Source of the DNA: Notamacropus eugenii
Taxonomy: Eukaryota > Chordata > Mammalia > Diprotodontia > Macropodidae
Assembly (NCBI RefSeq): GCF_028372415.1
Contig: NC_092878.1
Location: 72,724,704-72,788,703, forward strand
Direction: 5' to 3'
Length of the DNA stretch: 64,000 nucleotides
Below are positions 1-10,652 of the stretch, piece by piece. Every line of letters begins with the position of its first letter. The stretch's first letter is position 1. Made by a program: the position numbers and the translations under genes. Below the pieces are notes generated by a model, which saw only the letters and a program-made list of their open reading frames with translations, was not told the DNA's origin and did not search any database.

Positions 1-400
1 AAGCAGGGAATCATTATTTTGCTAAAAGGTAGTATAGAAAATGAAGTAATATAAATACTAAACATATACGCGCAAAGAAGTATAACATTCAAATTCTTAT
101 GAGTTACAGGAGGAAGTAGAAAAAAATATGCTAGTAGTTAATTTCAACTTTCCTCTCTCAGAACAAGATAAATATAACGAAAACAACAGCAACAACAATA
201 GCAGCAGCAGCAGCAAGTTAAGGAAAACAATAGAATTTGAGAAAAGTTGCATATCATAGGCCTCTGTAGAAAACTGAATAGGAATAGAAAGGAGCATACC
301 TTTTCCTCAGCTGTACATGGCATCTTCGCAAAAATTGACTCTGTATTAAGACATGAAAACCTCACAGTCAAATGCAAAAAAGCAGAAATATATCAAATGT
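1..400. other. AT-rich sequence, not assigned
   Basis: No gene or repeat family is recognised beyond a short triplet-repeat patch. The open frames here are low-complexity (Leu/Cys runs from the triplet repeat read antisense) and are not credible genes. Confidence 0.5.
182..216. repeat. Imperfect AAC/AGC triplet repeat
   Basis: AAC units run into AGC units. Simple sequence; the antisense reading creates a Leu/Cys-rich spurious frame. Confidence 0.8.
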
Positions 401-1640
401 GCCCTTTTCAGATCATAATGTGATTAAGTTATATAGAGAATCATGGAAGTATAGATTAAACATTAATTGTAAACTAAGCAATTTAATAGTAAAGAATGAA
501 TGAGTCATAAAACAAGTCATAGAAATAATCAATAATTCAATTAAAAAGAATGACAGAAGTGAGACAAATTCCAAAAATTGTAGGATACAGTCAAACCAGT
601 ACATAAGAACAAATTTATACCTCTAATACTTACATCAATAACACAGAGAAAGAAAAGACCAACGAATTGGGCATGGATTTATATTAATTGAAAAATAATT
701 TTTTTAAATACCCGATTAAATCTAATGAGAAATCCTGAAAATCAAAGATTGATAAAATTGAAATTTTTTTTTATAATTTAAGTATTAAATAAAAGTAGGA
801 TCTGGTTTTATGAAAAACAAAACAATAAAATCGATAAACTATTGACTAATATGATTTTTTGAATGAAAGAAAAAAGTTAAATCACCAGTAATAAAGATTG
901 AAGTAGTGAATTCATCATTCATGAAGACAAATTTAAAGCAATTATTAGGGCTATTTTTTGAAATTATGAGCCAATTAATCAGACAACTTCAGTGAAATGG
1001 ATGGATATTTATGAAACTATAAATTGCTCAGATCAGCAGAAGAGGAAAGAGAATACTTAAGAAAAAAAAAAATTGAACACGCCATCAGTGAGATTTCCTA
1101 AGGCGGGAAAATAAATAGGAATAAATCGATTCACAAGTGAATGCTACAAAACATTCAAAGGATAATAAATCCCAATATCATATAAATTATTTAAAAAAAC
1201 AGAAGCAAGGAGGCCCTATCCAAATTTATTTTATGGCAAAATAGAATGAGGATATTTAAAAGAGGAAGAGCAAAAACAGAGAAAGAAAAGTATAGATGAA
1301 CTACCCTAATAAATACCAGCAAGGAGATTACAGCAATAACATCACAAAGATTATACATTATGACCAGGCAGGGTTTATAGCAGGAATGCAGGACTGATTC
1401 AGCATTAGAAAAATTATCAAAATAATTGGCTATATCAATAACAAAAGTAATGGAAATCATATGATTGTCTTAATAAAAGGAGAAAAATCTTTTGACAGAA
1501 TACAGTACTCATTACTGTTAAAAAACAATTGAAAACAAAGTAATAAATTTAGTCTTTATTAAAATAAATAGTACATATCAAAAAACCATCAGCAAACATT
1601 ACCTGTAGTCAGATGTAAACTAAAAGACTTTCTCAAAAAG
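401..1640 (+). mobile_element. L1 ORF2 fragment (reverse transcriptase region), degenerate
   Basis: The plus strand gives broken L1 ORF2 similarity. The clearest block, about 1350-1510, translates as DQAGFIAGMQD, a stop, FSIRKI and later LIKGEKSFDRIQ. This follows the conserved L1 RT order (QxGFIPGMQGWF, then motif A IDAEKAFDxI). The first Asp of motif A is replaced, and stops and frameshifts are frequent, so this is an old dead copy. Neither the ORF2 start nor the 3' UTR is present; both ends are truncated. Recognised by eye from family knowledge. Confidence 0.65.
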
Positions 1641-1644
1641 ATTG

Positions 1645-1897
1645 AGAATGAAACAAGAATTATGACCCCAGCTAAGCATCAGGCAAGATTCCAGACCCCT
1701 ACAGCCCCTATCAGCACAAGCCAAACCCTACCCCACTCCCTGCAGTGCAGAATCAGACACTGGGATCCTCTGTGGACCTCAGGTCAGGTTAAAATCAGGG
1801 CCTGCAGTCACCAGTACAAGAAGTCAGAGATAGTGCCACTTCCACTTTTGGAGGCAAGTTCAAACTTAAAATAGGGACAGGGATGGGAATAAGCATA

Positions 1898-1930
<33 letters not shown>

Positions 1931-2256
1931 AATCTGCTCAGAAAAGCAATTGTGGTGACAGGGAAGAACAGGACACAAAATCAGAAGAGGACAACAACGT
2001 AAAAACACATAAGACAAAATCCCAAAGAAAAATGGAAAGTCATCCCAAATTCAAAAACAAAAAAAATAAATAAACTCATAGAAGAACTCAAAAAGGAGCT
2101 TGTTAATCATGACAGGTAAAAGAAAAAAATGGGGAAAAGAAATGAGAGGGATGCAAGAGAATTATGAAAAAAGGAGTCAACAGAATGGAAAACTGCTTAA
2201 AAACTAGAATAGGCCCAATGGAAAAGGTGATAGAAAAATCTACAGAAGAAAACACA
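1645..2256 (+). mobile_element. Old L1 5' region and ORF1 start, interrupted
   Basis: A GC-richer 5' UTR-like stretch leads into A-rich ORF1-like sequence (Lys/Glu codons, 'GAAATGAGAGGGATGCAAGAG'-like). It breaks at 2256 inside 'GAAGAAAACA' and resumes at 5883 with 'GGAAAACAAC...'. The intervening 2257-5882 is therefore a later insertion. The copy is too degraded to give an ORF. Confidence 0.55.
1901..1931 (+). repeat. (CAA)n microsatellite
   Basis: About ten CAA units within the old L1 5' region. Confidence 0.95.
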
Positions 2257-3260
2257 TTTTTTTTTTTAAATTTTAAATTTTTCATTTTTTGACACAGTTT
2301 GTAATAGATATAACAATTCAAACTTTTGGTCAGGTGATACTTCTTTTTTAAAGCATTTATACTATGGAGCACAAAAGAATTTTTGCTTTAAACATTAATC
2401 AACTGAGACACAAGTAATATTTAAGTTGCTAACTTCACAAGCTCTTGACCTAATTGTCTCCACAGTATTGCTAAGAATGAAAGGACCCTAACTGATTGTT
2501 GTTGGTCTAAAGTCCTATGCCTAATAGCTTAATTTTAGACATAGCCTTGGATGATCCCCTACCAATAATCTATAATTGAATAGATCTGGTATTAAGCTTG
2601 CAAACCTTTTGACTATAGGAAATTGCCACCAAGTGTAGGGACATTGCAGGGATACAATATCTCCTCAACTTAATGTTAGTTCCTGGCAGAATTAGATTAT
2701 CCACTTGCATTCAGTCAAGCTTAAGATCTGCCTGGTGTCAGTGGGGAAATTGTGTCAGGAGAATCCTATCTTAGCCCAGGCTGAACAGGTGCTCTCTCAC
2801 CCTTCCCATGAGATCACCTTTTACAGTTTATACCAGCATCTCACCAGATTACTGACGTCATGGGTTGAGGGCTCAGATTGCCTTTCTTTCTACCCATACC
2901 TGGAGTTAGACTCAGAAGAACAGCCACTTAATAGTCCCATAGCATCTAAAAAATGGCAAGTTCCAATAACCACGTTTCAAATATGATTATAATTTCACTT
3001 TGGCTAAGGAACAGCTTTTGAGACAAGTCTTAAGTGACTTACATGCCTTTCTACACATGTTCTAGTTCCTGATTAAATAGAAATCATAGAATCAAGTTCA
3101 CCATTAAAACTTTTTCCATAAATGCCAAATTTTACCCGAGGCTACCCTCTGCTAGGAAATTTAGGCTGAAATTTTTTCCCCCAAACTAAAGATGTCATTG
3201 ATTTATTCTCAGTTAATTCTAATTAATTCAGTCAATTGTTTTGATATTAATTGTTTTTAT
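2257..3260 (-). repeat. Extra 3' module of HAL1-A, shared with 61455-62197
   Basis: From about 2257 to 2995 this is the reverse complement of a near match at 61455-62197. Shared landmarks include the complements of TCTGAGTCTAACTCCAGGTA, ATCCCTGCAATGTCCCTAC and CCAAAAGTTTGAATTGTT, ending in an A-rich tail. Here it runs about 250 bp further (2996-3260) before meeting typical HAL1 3' UTR. The other HAL1 copies in this window lack it. I do not recognise its family; it contains no ORF of note. Confidence 0.7.
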
Positions 3261-4227
3261 CTTACTTTGTAACATGTCCAATTTTTCTCCTCATCACTCC
3301 CCTCCACCCTGCTTCTAATACTTTTCATTCTGATTACTCCTTCCCTCAGTGTACCCTCCCTTCTATCACACCCCACCCTTCCCTTGTCCCCATCTTCTCT
3401 CCTTTCTTGCAGGGCAAGATAAATTTCTATACCCCATTCCCTGTAGTTCTTATTTCCCGATTATATGTAATAAAAATTCTCAACATGCGTTTCTGATACT
3501 TTGAATTCCAGCTTCTCTCCCTCTCCCCTCCCTCCCCAGCCCCACTGAGAAGGGAAGCAATTCAAGACAGACTAAATATGTGTTGTTTTGCAAAAGACTT
3601 CCATAATAATCGTGTTGTGTAGTACTAATTATATTGCCCTCTCTTCTATTCTATTCCTCCTTATTTTTCCCCCTACAATTGACCGTGTCCCTTCTCTAAA
3701 GTGTTTATTTCTAGTGACTCCCTTCTCCTATTTGCCATCACTTCTAACAATCCCCTCACCCCACTTGTCACGTCTTCTCCTTCTTTCCTGTGGTGTGATA
3801 TAATTTTCATATCAAATTTACTGAGGATGTTATTCCCTCCTTCAGCCAAATGTAGAGAGAGTAGTATTTTCACCCCCTCTCCCCTTCTCCCTTATCTCCT
3901 CCATTGAATAAGATTTTTCTAATGTCTTTTATGAGTTATAGCCTGCCCTGTTCCATTTCCCCCTTTCTCTTCCCAGAACTTTCCTCCTTCACTCCTTAAT
4001 TTTTAATTTTTTTTTGTATGGATATCATCTCTTCTGATATAACACACCCTGTACTCTCTATCTATGTGTATGTGTGCATGTATGTGTGTGTATGTACAAT
4101 CTCTCCATCTACCCAAATACTGAGAAAAGATTCAAGAGTTAAAAATATTTTCTTTCCATGTAGTAATGTAAACAGTTCAGTTTTACAGAGTCTTTAAAGA
4201 TTTTTTTTCCTGTTTACCTTTACATGC

Positions 4228-5225
4228 TTCTTTTGATTCTTGTCTTGGGAAGTCGAATTTTTCTATACAGATCCGGTCTTTTCCTCAACAAGAATGATTG
4301 AAAGTCATCTATATCACTGAATGACCATTTTTTCCCTTGAAGTATTATAATCAGATTTGTTGGGTAGGTGATTCTTAGTTTCAATCCCAGTTCCTTTGAC
4401 TTCTGAAATATCTCATTCCAAGCCCTTCGATCCCTTAATGTTGAAGTTGCCAGATCCTATGTTATCCTGATTGTATTTCCACAGTACTCAAATTGCTTCT
4501 TTCTAGCTTCTTGCGTATTTTCTCCTTGATCTGGGAACTCTCAAATGTGGCCGCAATATTCTTAGGAGTTTCTCTGTTCTGGTCTCTTTCAGATGGTAAT
4601 AGGTGAATTCGTTCAATATTTATTTTGCCCTCTAGAATATCAGGGCAGTTTTCCTTGATAATTTCATGGAAGATAATGTCTAGGCTCTTTTTTTATCATG
4701 GCTTTTAGGTACTCCTATAATTTTTAAATTGTTTCCCCTGGATCTATTTTCCAGGTCAGTTGTTTTCCAGTGAGTTGTTTCACATTATCTTCTATTTTTT
4801 CAAATTTTTGGTTTTGTTTACTAACTGCTTGGTTTAACTCAAAGTCATTCATTTCCCTGAACTCAATTCTCTCTTTCAACGAATTATTTTGTTCAGTGAG
4901 CTTTTGAACCTTCTCCTCCATTTGGCTAATTCTGCTTTTTAAACCTCCTTCTCATTGGCTTTTTGGGCCTTTTCTTCCAATTGAGTTAGCCTCTTTTTAA
5001 GGCTGTTATTTTCCTCAGCATTTTTTTTTTTTTTGATTCTCCTTTAGTAAGCTGATAACTTGTTTCTTAAGGTCTTCTATTGCTTGAGTCTAGTTTACGT
5101 TCCCTTTGGAGGCAGAGGTCTTGACTTCCTCTGACAGTATGCCTTGTTCTTCCTCATCTGATAGGATAGGGGAGATGCCTGTTCCCCAAGAAAGTGACCT
5201 TCTTTTTCTTCCCTTTTTTGGGCAT
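4228..5225 (-). pseudogene. HAL1-A ORF1 relic (L1 ORF1p, RNA-binding)
   Basis: The start is taken at the ATG in the context AAAATGCCC (complement, 5225), as in the other HAL1 copies. It runs through a coiled-coil-type Lys/Glu/Asn-rich part (one readable piece is the complement of 4724-4921), then RRM-like and C-terminal parts. Stops and frameshifts break it throughout. L1 ORF1p is a trimeric nucleic-acid-binding chaperone of the L1 RNP. Confidence 0.6.
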
Positions 5226-5882
5226 TTTTCCAGCCAGTTACTTGACTTTTGAGTTTCCTCTCCACAACCACCTCACCTCCCATTCTGCCAGGCCAGCATT
5301 TGGGGGCTGAGATTCAAATGAGCTGCTCCCAAGCCTCAGGGGCTTTAGGCAGGGGCAGGGCTGCTATTCAGTATGAGATTAAGATCAGCTGCTCAGGTGG
5401 GGGCAGGGCCACCCCACAGGATTCAGTTCTCTCAGGGGCTTTCTGATGAGACCCTCAACAATGGATGGGGGCTATTGCCCACTCTGGAAGCCTGGTCTGC
5501 TGCTGCCTCTATTGCTGCCTCCTGATAGGGTCTGACTTATGGGAACACCCCACTCCCCTCTTGGCCAGCCAAAAAGACCCTCTCACTGATATTTGGAGCC
5601 TGTGGGTTGAGGGATTTGCACTGCCCCTGGAGATTCTGTCCCTGTAGATTGTTCGATCTGCTCCTTTTGGTGTTGCATGGCCAATGCAACCTATCTGGTT
5701 TGTGACAGACCTTTCCCATTGGTCTTTCAGTTCTCCCTGGGACAGAAATGTCTTCCACTCCATTATTCTGTGGCTTCTACTGCTCTAGAATTTTTTGAGG
5801 GTTCTTCTTTACAGGTATTTTATGGGCTATGGGTAAGACTTAAGCATATGTACTTCTTTCTACTCCTCCATCTTGGCTCCTC

Positions 5883-5993
5883 AGGAAAACAACTTCTTAA
5901 AGAGTACCATTGTCCAAATGAAAAAAAGTACAAAAGCTAATTGAGGAAAACAATACCTTAAAACTTAGAATTGGACAAGTAGAAGCTAGTGAC
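5883..5993 (+). mobile_element. Old L1 ORF1, continuation of 1645-2256
   Basis: The sequence resumes the Lys/Asn-rich ORF1 reading ('GAGGAAAACAATACC', 'GACAAGTAGAAGCTAGTGAC') that broke at 2256. It shows that HAL1-A jumped into an older L1. Confidence 0.55.
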
Positions 5994-6280
5994 ACCATTG
6001 TTGTATTGTTGTTGTGTTTGTTCTTCTTTCTCAAAGATGAACATGACATCAAGATGATGACAAAACATGCAGTTGACTTTGATTTGAGTGAGGGAGGGCT
6101 GCACACAGTCACCACACTCACTTTCTTCTCCAAAGTCATCTGGGTTCAGTGACCTGATATTCATCATAATGACTGGAGGTGGCTCAGAATGCAATGTGAG
6201 ACCGTGGACCTTTTAGACTAATGTCTTATCACATTCCCCCTTTGAGTGAGACACACTCATTCAATGAATAGACTTCTATA
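5994..6280 (-). mobile_element. RTE-tailed SINE or RTE LINE 3' end, minus strand
   Basis: The complement ends with ...GTCATCATCTTGATGTCATG, then TTCATCTTTGAGAAAGAAGA and an ACAACAA tail, which is the marsupial RTE/SINE 3' signature. The same tail type closes 37428-37735 and the RTE at 35841-36705. The tRNA-like head is not visible, so SINE and LINE 3' UTR cannot be told apart. Confidence 0.6.
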
Positions 6281-6394
6281 AGTAATTACTCAAGAGATGG
6301 CCCCTTTAATAAAAAAAAATCAAACTGGGAGGGGAAGACACTTACTGTTCCTGGGTAAAAGAGAAGTAGTTGCTATTTAGTAATTATATTCACT

Positions 6395-6555
6395 CTGTGC
6401 TAGGTGGGCAGGGTGTCCTTTGACTGAATCCAAACTTTGCAGAAGAAATCCACTTAATAAAATGATTTGTTCTGTAAAAGTTGGATTTAGTCAAAAATTG
6501 TACCCAAGGACCTGGAAGGCCACATGTTGCCTCAAGACTTCAGGTTCCCCATTCC
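6395..6555. mobile_element. Palindromic hAT-like MITE relic
   Basis: The left arm (6417-6455, beginning CCTTTGACTGAATCCAAAC) is nearly the exact complement of the right arm (6461-6497, ending GTTGGATTTAGTCAAAAA). The outer part (GGCCACATGTTGCCTCAAG... and AGGTTCCCCATTCCTGG) resembles the ends of mammalian non-autonomous hAT elements. It codes for nothing. Confidence 0.6.
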
Positions 6556-6782
6556 TGGTCCAACTCCATATGTCCCTTTTTTGGCGATTTCTTGGCAAAG
6601 ATATTGGAGTAGTTCACCATTCCCTTCTCCTGTTCATTTTTACAAATGATGAAACAGAGGCAAAGAGAGTTAAGTGACTTGCCCAGGTTTCATAGCTACT
6701 AAGTGTCTGAGTCCAGATTTAAACTCAGGTTGTTTGACTCCCAAACAGTTGCTCTATCTACTGTGTCAACAAACTACCATGA
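6556..6782 (-). mobile_element. tRNA/CORE-type marsupial SINE, minus strand
   Basis: Minus-strand landmarks in order: TTTCTTGGCAAAGATATTGG, GTTAAGTGACTTGCCCAGG, ACTAAGTGTCTGAGTC, AACTCAGGTTGTTTGACTCC and CTCTATCTACTGTGTC (the complement of the tRNA-derived head). Confidence 0.75.
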
Positions 6783-8076
6783 AAAACAAAACTTTTCATA
6801 CAAATAAGATCAGATATAAACAACTGGAAAAATATTAATTTCTCATGAGTAGTCTGAACCAATATAATATAAATGACAATTTTCCTAATTTATTTATTCA
6901 GTGTCAAACCAATCAAATTATCAAAAATATTTTATAGATGAAGGAAAACATAATCCAAAAGAAAAAGAAATTAAGACTAATAAGGGAATAAATGAAAGAA
7001 TGGAAGAAATGTGTCCTAGTAGTATCAAATCTTCAACTATATTGCAAAGAAGTAATCATCAAAACAATCTGGTACTGAGAAATATAGTGACTGATCAGTG
7101 GAATGTAATAGGTACACAATACATAGTAGTAAATGACCATTACAATCTAGTGTTTGATAAACCCAAAGATCCAAGCTTTTAGGACAAAAACTCACTACAT
7201 ACAAAACACTGCTGGGAAAACTAGAAAGCTTTTTGGTAAAAATCTATGTATAGACCAATATCTTACGCCACCTGCCAATATCAGAGCAAAATGGGTACAT
7301 GATTTAGACATAAAGGATGATATGTTAAACAAATTAAGGAAGCATAAAAAACTTTACCTGTTACATCTATGGAGAAGAGAATAATTTAGGAACAAAAAAA
7401 GAGATAAAGAACATTATGGGCATTAATGGATAATTTTTATTTTTACACAGCAAAATCAAGAGAGCCAGGATTAGAAAGAAAGTAGGGGAAATTGTACAGC
7501 AAGTTTCTCTGATAAAGTCTTATTTGTCAACCATGTTGAAAAATGAGCCAAATTTATAAGAATACAAATCATTCACTAATTGATAAATATTCAAAGAATA
7601 TGAACACAGTGAAAAAAGTGGAGCTCTGAGCTGATCTAACGATTCTGGAGAGCAATTTGGAACTATGCCCAAAGGGCTACAAAAATGTACATACTCTTTG
7701 ACCCAACAATATCGCTTCTTGGACTCTATCCCAAAGAGATCATAAAAATGGGAAAGAGCACCTTGTGTACAAAAATCTTTATAGTAGCTCTATTTGTGGT
7801 GGCCAAACCTGGAAATCAAAGGGATGCCAATCAATTGGGGAATGACTGAACAAGTTGTGGTATATGAATGTAATGGAATACTATTGTACTATGAGAAACA
7901 ATGAACAGGAAGACTTCAGAGAAGCTGCGAAAAACATATATGAACAGATGCTGAATGAAAGGAGGTTTAACCAGGAAAACTTTGTACACAGCAAAAACCA
8001 CAATGTGTGAGGAAGTTTTCTGGTAGACTTAGTATTTCATTGAAATGCATGGACTTAAAAAATTTCCAATGGACTC
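6783..8076 (+). mobile_element. L1 ORF2 C-terminal part and 3' region
   Basis: Plus strand. Frames at 6901-7384 contain TDQWNVIGTQ, LVFDKPKDPSF and KWVHDLDIKDDM, matching the late part of L1 ORF2. From 7640 the sequence has the usual 'ATGCCCAAAGGGCTA...TTTGACCCAACAAT' and 'GGGGAATGACTGAACAAGTT' blocks. ORF2 is broken by stops. The copy is cut at about 8076 by HAL1-B and continues at 17542. Confidence 0.75.
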
Positions 8077-9143
8077 TTTTTTTTTTTATTATTTAAGTTT
8101 TCCACATTCACTTCGACAAAATTTTGAGTTACAAATTTTCTCCCCATCTCTCCTCTCCCCCCACCCCCAAACTCCAAGCATTCTAATTAACCCTATAACC
8201 AATCATCCCTCCCTTCTAACATCTCTCCCTTGCCTTATCCACATCTTCTCTTTTGTCCTGTAGGGCAACATAAGTTTCTATACCCCCTTACCTGTTTTTC
8301 TTATTTTCCAGTTGTATGCAAGAACAATACTGAACAGCTGTTCCTAAAACGTTGAGTTCCAGCTTCTCTTCCTTCCTCCCCCCCCACCCATTGCCATTGG
8401 GAAGACAAACAATTCAATATAGGCCATATATGTGTAGGTTTTGCAAATGACTTCCATAATAATCATGTTGTGCAAGACTAACTATAATTCCCTCCATCCT
8501 ATCCTTCCCCCCATTTCTTCTATTCTCTTCTATCCCTCTCCAAGAGTGTTGACTTCTAATTGCTCCCTCCTCCTATTGCCCTCCCTTCCATCATCCCTCC
8601 CACCTTGCGCATCCCCTTCTCCCCCACTTTCCTATATTGTAAGATAGGTTTTCATTCCAAAATGAATGTACTTTTTAATCCTTCCTTGAGTCAAATGTGA
8701 TGACAGTAAGCTTCATGTTTTCTCTCTCACCTCCCCCCTTTTTCCCTCCACAGAAAAGTCTTTTACTTGCCTCTTTTATGAGAGATAATTTGCCCCATTC
8801 CACTTCTCCCTTTCTTTGCCTAATATATTCCTCTCTTGCCCTTTAATTTCATTTTTTAATATATGATCCCATTTTATTGAACTCACTTTGTGCTCTGTGT
8901 GTGTGTATGTAATCCCACCAACTACCCAGATACTGAAAAAGTTTAAGAGTTACAAATATTGTCTTTCCATGTAGGAATATAAGCAGTTCAACTTTAGTAA
9001 GCCCTTTATGATTTCTCTTGTCTGTTTACCTACTCATGCTTCTCTTGATTCTTGTGTTTGAAAGTCAAATTTTCTTTTCAGCTCTGGTCTTTTCATCATG
9101 AATGCTTCAAAGTCCTCTATTTCATTGAAAGATCATTTTTCCC
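8077..9143 (-). mobile_element. HAL1-B, 3' part, minus strand
   Basis: It starts with the T run of the poly-A and AAGTTTTCCACATTCACTTC, then the pyrimidine-rich complement of the HAL1 3' UTR, and reaches the C-terminal end of ORF1 at about 9048-9130. It is interrupted at 9143 by HAL1-C and resumes at 15725. Its insertion site in the L1 may be marked by a short GACTCT repeat. Confidence 0.75.
9130..9143. repeat. Target-site duplication of HAL1-C (left copy)
   Basis: AGATCATTTTTCCC here equals 15725-15738, directly after the poly-A of HAL1-C. It may extend by one or two A on the left, which the poly-A makes ambiguous. Confidence 0.85.
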
Positions 9144-9729
9144 CGGGGGGGGGGGGGTGGGGCAGAGCCAAGATGGCGGAGTAGAAAGACGGACATACAC
9201 ATAGCTCCGAACCCACAACCCATAGAAGGGCTACAGGGAAGTAACTCACGGCGAATTCTGCATGCAGAGGCCACGGAACATTGGAGCAAGGGAGATTTCT
9301 GTTCTGGAGAGACCTGCAAACCTCTTGTGGGGGGTCCTTCGCGCTGCAGACTGGGCGCCGGGACTGGGAGCTGAGTGCAGCCCTGCCGCGGTTGTGGCAC
9401 CGAGAGGAAAAGATCGGAGCAAGCTTCAGGGACGGAATCTCCAGCGGCCGCACAAGTCCATCCACCCACAGGTGACGGGGGTCGGTGAAAGAGTCTCTTT
9501 GGCGGGTCGAGAGGGGAGTGGGGTGCCCCCAAAACTCAGGCCCTCCCCGGGAGGTAGAAGCTGAGAGGAGGCTGCAGACCGGGGCTCCCCAAGGGGGCAG
9601 GAGCCTGGATCCATTGTGGAAGTTCTGTGCATAAACCTCCTGAGGGAACTGAGCCTGAGAGGCAGCCCTGCCCTGACCTGAGCACCTAAACTTAATCTCA
9701 CAATGAATAGCAGCCCTGTCCCCGCCCAA
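9133..9729 (-). other. Antisense open frame across the HAL1-C 5' UTR (ORF0-like candidate)
   Basis: A 198-codon open frame runs antisense through the GC-rich 5' UTR. Related antisense readings occur at the same place in other copies: WGHPTPL, DPRHLWVDG and PLEIPSLK here; WGHPALF, LWCLWVEGS and LLEILSLKP in 59277-59684; LWEHPTPL, LWVEGFALP and LEILSL at 5465-5647. Primate L1 has an antisense ORF0 in its 5' UTR, but no homology is implied. GC-rich DNA gives long frames by chance and all copies share ancestry, so coding is unproven. Confidence 0.25.
9169..9179 (+). promoter_or_regulatory. YY1-type site at the L1/HAL1 5' end
   Basis: CAAGATGGCGG lies about 25 bp from the element start. In human L1 a YY1 site with the same core sets the transcription start. 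The motif recurs near the 5' ends of other HAL1 copies, with the core intact near 24310 and mutated near 20420, 59205 and 5870. The function is inferred from the family. Confidence 0.6.
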
Positions 9730-9880
9730 AGCCCTGAGGCTGGAAGGAGCATTTGAATCTCAGACCCCAAATGCTGGCTGGGAGGATCAGGAGGTGAGGT
9801 GGGTGTGAGGAGAATATTCAGAGGTCAAGTCACTGGCTGGGAAAATGCCCAGAAAAGGGAAAAGAAATAAGACTATAGAA

Positions 9881-9886
9881 GGTTAC
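9881..9886 (+). repeat. ERV target-site duplication, left (GGTTAC)
   Basis: GGTTAC precedes the 5' LTR and is repeated at 13670-13675 after the 3' LTR. The uninterrupted HAL1-F copy has one GGTTACTTTC at this place. Six bp is usual for beta- and alpharetroviral integrases. Confidence 0.9.
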
Positions 9887-10502
9887 TACTGGGGATGGAA
9901 GCTCAATTCCATGTGGACAGTCTCGGGCGGGTAAAGGTGGGAACTTCTAAATCTTAGAGTTCTCACGAGGCCCCCCATAAACACCAGGGAATCGAGGAGT
10001 AAGACTGAGCAATCTCGTGTATTTCTGCCTCTTCCCCTGAGAAACGTGATGGGAGAGAGCTCTCCCCACCCTCGAGATTGTCCCGGATCTGGGCACACCT
10101 ATTGTTATCTAACAGGCACGGTATTCAGGTGCAAACTATGCGGCTGCAGAGCTTAATTAGGATCAGGAAAGCCTGAAAGTGCTCTTAGCTCAGGAGGGGC
10201 CCTGACCGACAGAAGGCCTCTCCTCCGTTTCCCTCTCTTCGCTCTTCCCTCCCCCTCTCTCCCCACTTACACTTCTGCTTCCAATCTCTTATTGTAAGAT
10301 CTTTGCCTCCTTGGGAGATTCCTCGCTCCCTCCTAAGGAAGAATTCCCCTGCACTTGTAAACAGAACCCTGAATAAAAGCTTAACCCTTGTTCGACTCTG
10401 GGAGGTCTCTTCTCTCATACGACTATCCGGTTTGGCCAGCCGAAGACATGTGAGAGGTAAGGTAAGAAGACTCGGGTAGCCCTTAGGGCTCTAGGCCTGG
10501 CA
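9887..10502 (+). repeat. 5' LTR, 616 bp
   Basis: It starts TACTGGGG, where the 3' LTR has the canonical TGCCGGGG, and ends CCTGGCA. The poly-A signal is AATAAA at 10372-10377, near the end like the R region of class II LTRs. A run of pyrimidines precedes it (about 10200-10265). I find no clear TATAAA box elsewhere; AATAAAAG may serve both roles. Loss of the terminal TG in this copy post-dates insertion. Confidence 0.9.
10372..10377 (+). promoter_or_regulatory. LTR polyadenylation signal AATAAA
   Basis: AATAAA in the 5' LTR; the same site in the 3' LTR is 13539-13544. Confidence 0.75.
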
Positions 10503-10504
10503 GT

Positions 10505-10522
10505 TGGCGTCTCCAAACAGGG
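10505..10522 (+). other. Primer-binding site, tRNA-Lys-like but divergent
   Basis: TGGCGTCTCCAAACAGGG starts two bases after the LTR. TGGCG fits a tRNA 3' CCA end, and AACAGGGAC at the far end fits the tRNA-Lys(3) class. The middle does not match cleanly and is about two bases longer, so the primer is uncertain. Confidence 0.5.
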
Positions 10523-10652
10523 ACAGGACCGCAGATATCCTGGGTGCTTGGGAACACCCGGAAGGGGCTGTGAAAGACACGAGTCCCGAATCCTAGATTT
10601 GGAAGGAGAGAAAGAGTGAGTAGCTTCCCACACCCATAGGAAAAGGGCAGGG

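Larger units (their letters stand above)
2257..5882 (-). mobile_element. HAL1-A: half-L1 with an extra 3' module, minus strand
   Basis: The element reads right to left. Its 5' end carries the complement of GGAGCCAAGATGGAGGAG (about 5863-5880). Then come the GC-rich 5' UTR, an ORF1 relic (4228-5225), a purine-rich 3' UTR (complement of 3265-4220), an extra module (2257-3260) and a terminal T run at 2257 that is its poly-A. No ORF2 lies between ORF1 and the tail, which fits the HAL1 class (ORF1-only L1 derivatives). A short duplication, about GAAAACA (2248-2254 and 5885-5891), flanks it. It is 3.6 kb long because of the extra module, against about 2.6-2.9 kb for the other copies here. Confidence 0.7.
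9144..9886 (+). mobile_element. HAL1-C, 5' UTR and first codons of ORF1
   Basis: Begins with a G run, then GGGGCAGAGCCAAGATGGCG, a typical marsupial L1 5' end. The 5' UTR is GC-rich and CpG-containing, unlike the AT-rich surroundings, so this is probably the youngest HAL1 here. ORF1 starts at 9845. The ERV enters after 9886. The rest of the element is 13676-15724. Confidence 0.85.

Noticed and set aside
97-377. Antisense frames with Leu and Cys runs
   Set aside because: Caused by the AAC/AGC triplet repeat; no family likeness.
10185-10418. Antisense frame in the LTR, repeated at 13352-13585
   Set aside because: Identical because both LTRs are copies; pyrimidine tract read antisense, no protein likeness.
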